From positions 1 through 15,283 of the forward strand of contig NZ_JBILQX010000077.1 of the NCBI RefSeq assembly GCF_044372965.1: DNA of 15,283 bases, read 5' to 3'. The translations under genes were made by a program, and so were the position numbers. The notes under the pieces were generated by a model. That model ran no database searches, had not been told where the DNA came from, and worked only from the letters and a program-made list of their open reading frames with translations. The stretch's first letter is position 1; the number at the start of each line of letters is the position of its first letter. This document shows positions 14,722 to 15,283 of this stretch, piece by piece. This stretch comes from Elstera sp044372965 (lineage in GTDB: Bacteria > Pseudomonadota > Alphaproteobacteria > Elsterales > Elsteraceae).

Positions 14722-14751
14722 ATAATATGAGGCTTTTCTGAGAAATCTTAA
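14722..14751 (-). promoter_or_regulatory. Candidate promoter upstream of the chemoreceptor gene
   Basis: On the minus strand, TTAAGA (14751-14746), an 18-bp spacer and TATTAT (14727-14722) resemble a sigma-70 promoter, with 4/6 and 5/6 consensus matches. An 11-bp palindrome TTTCT-C-AGAAA (14745-14735) lies inside the spacer and could be an operator. It would allow the chemoreceptor and the downstream MCE-lipoprotein genes to be transcribed without the ATPase gene. No sigma-28-type flagellar promoter was recognised. The support is consensus matching only. Confidence 0.4.
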
Positions 14752-14761
14752 TCGGACACGG

Positions 14762-15283
14762 TTAGGACTTCATCACGCCCCGGCGCAAGAAGGCTTGCAC
14801 TTGCGGCTCTGTGCAGGTTTCCAGCAGCGCTTTCGGCGGCCCGTGCGCAATCGGCGTGCGGGTTTCGGCGTCAAGAAAGATCGAATTATCGGCGATAGCG
14901 AAAATACTGGCGAGTTCGTGGGTAACGATGACGACGGTCGCCCCCAGCGAATCGCGCAGTTCCAGAATAAGATCGTCCAGCCGTTTCGAGCTGATCGGGT
15001 CGAGCCCCGCCGAGGGTTCGTCGAAAAACAGAATATCAGGATCGAGCGCAATGGCGCGCGCAAGGCCCGCGCGCTTACGCATTCCGCCAGAGATTTCCGC
15101 AGGCATATAATCTTCAAACCCGCGTAAGCCGACGAGGGCGAGTTTCAACGCCACCAATTCTTCAATCTCGGGTTCGGTCAGGCTGGTATAGGTGCGGATC
15201 GGCAGCGCGACATTTTCGGCGAGCGTCATCGAACTCCATAGCGCGCCGCTTTGGAACAACACGCCGAAGCGCCGGGTGAGGCT
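14762..15283 (-). CDS. mlaF: Mla-type ABC transporter ATP-binding protein (N-terminus beyond window)
   Basis: Cytoplasmic ATPase that powers lipid movement through the MlaE permease and MCE ring. 173 residues are visible. The frame is open to the window edge, so the start and the Walker A motif lie outside it. Visible motifs in order are the Q-loop (VLFQSGALWSS), the ABC signature ISGGMRKRAGLARAIALDP, Walker B with catalytic Glu (ILFFDEPSAGLDP) and the H-loop (VTHE). The signature wording, SGGM followed by RKRAGLARAIALDP, is that of MlaF/Ttg2A-type ATPases. The GTG at 15262 is an internal Q-loop valine codon, not a start. The permease gene mlaE is expected just upstream, off the window. An 82-bp gap without a visible terminator separates it from the chemoreceptor gene. 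Confidence 0.92.
   Translation of the reverse strand, partial: SLTRRFGVLFQSGALWSSMTLAENVALPIRTYTSLTEPEIEELVALKLALVGLRGFEDYMPAEISGGMRKRAGLARAIALDPDILFFDEPSAGLDPISSKRLDDLILELRDSLGATVVIVTHELASIFAIADNSIFLDAETRTPIAHGPPKALLETCTEPQVQAFLRRGVMKS

Noticed and set aside
1..15283. CRISPR arrays, tRNA/rRNA genes, insertion sequences or phage/defence genes
   Set aside because: No repeat-spacer pattern, no cloverleaf-like sequence, no transposase-like frame and no terminal inverted repeats were seen; every long stretch is explained by housekeeping transport and signalling genes.

Overview
The window is GC-rich, mostly about 60% G+C by eye, and looks like a piece of an alphaproteobacterial chromosome. The gene families (a TakP-like TRAP transporter, an alphaproteobacterial-style chemoreceptor, an Mla-type lipid transport cluster) would fit Rhodospirillales or a neighbouring order. 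That placement is an inference from protein style; no ribosomal RNA or other taxonomic marker is present. Coding density is high, and no gene-free stretch exceeds about 280 bases.

Region 1 (1-1507, plus strand) holds the end of a branched-chain amino acid-type ABC transporter operon: the 3' part of livH, then livM, overlapping by ATGA. Region 2 (1466-6992, minus strand) is a TRAP transporter locus. A complete dctP-dctQ-dctM operon (6992 to 3815) has a Tat-exported, TakP-like binding protein of the 2-oxoacid (pyruvate-type) class. It is followed by a second dctQ-dctM pair (3536 to 1510) without a binding protein. The second pair is about 69% (DctQ) and 78% (DctM) identical to the first by my hand count. 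It has its own AT-rich promoter region and a terminator that lies inside the end of livM. A 12-bp hairpin separates dctP from dctQ.

Region 3 (7194-11368, plus strand) is a two-gene signalling operon transcribed divergently from dctP. It encodes a 1174-residue hybrid histidine kinase whose N-terminus is a sodium/solute symporter (SLC5-type) domain, followed by PAS, HisKA, HATPase and receiver domains. A NarL/LuxR-type response regulator overlaps it by 4 bp. The architecture matches the CrbS/CrbR (MxtR/ErdR) family, known from acetate and short-chain carbon control. The adjacent TRAP operon is therefore a natural candidate target.

Region 4 (11365-15283, minus strand) is an Mla-type retrograde or anterograde lipid transport cluster: an ATPase (MlaF, N-terminus off the window), an MCE-domain protein (MlaD-like) and a PqiC-like outer-membrane lipoprotein. 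A complete methyl-accepting chemotaxis protein gene sits between the ATPase and the MCE gene, on the same strand.

I found no mobile element, CRISPR array, tRNA or rRNA. The most notable points are the binding-protein-less second TRAP membrane pair with its different base composition, the intercistronic hairpin, the transporter-like kinase beside a transporter, and the chemoreceptor inside the Mla cluster.
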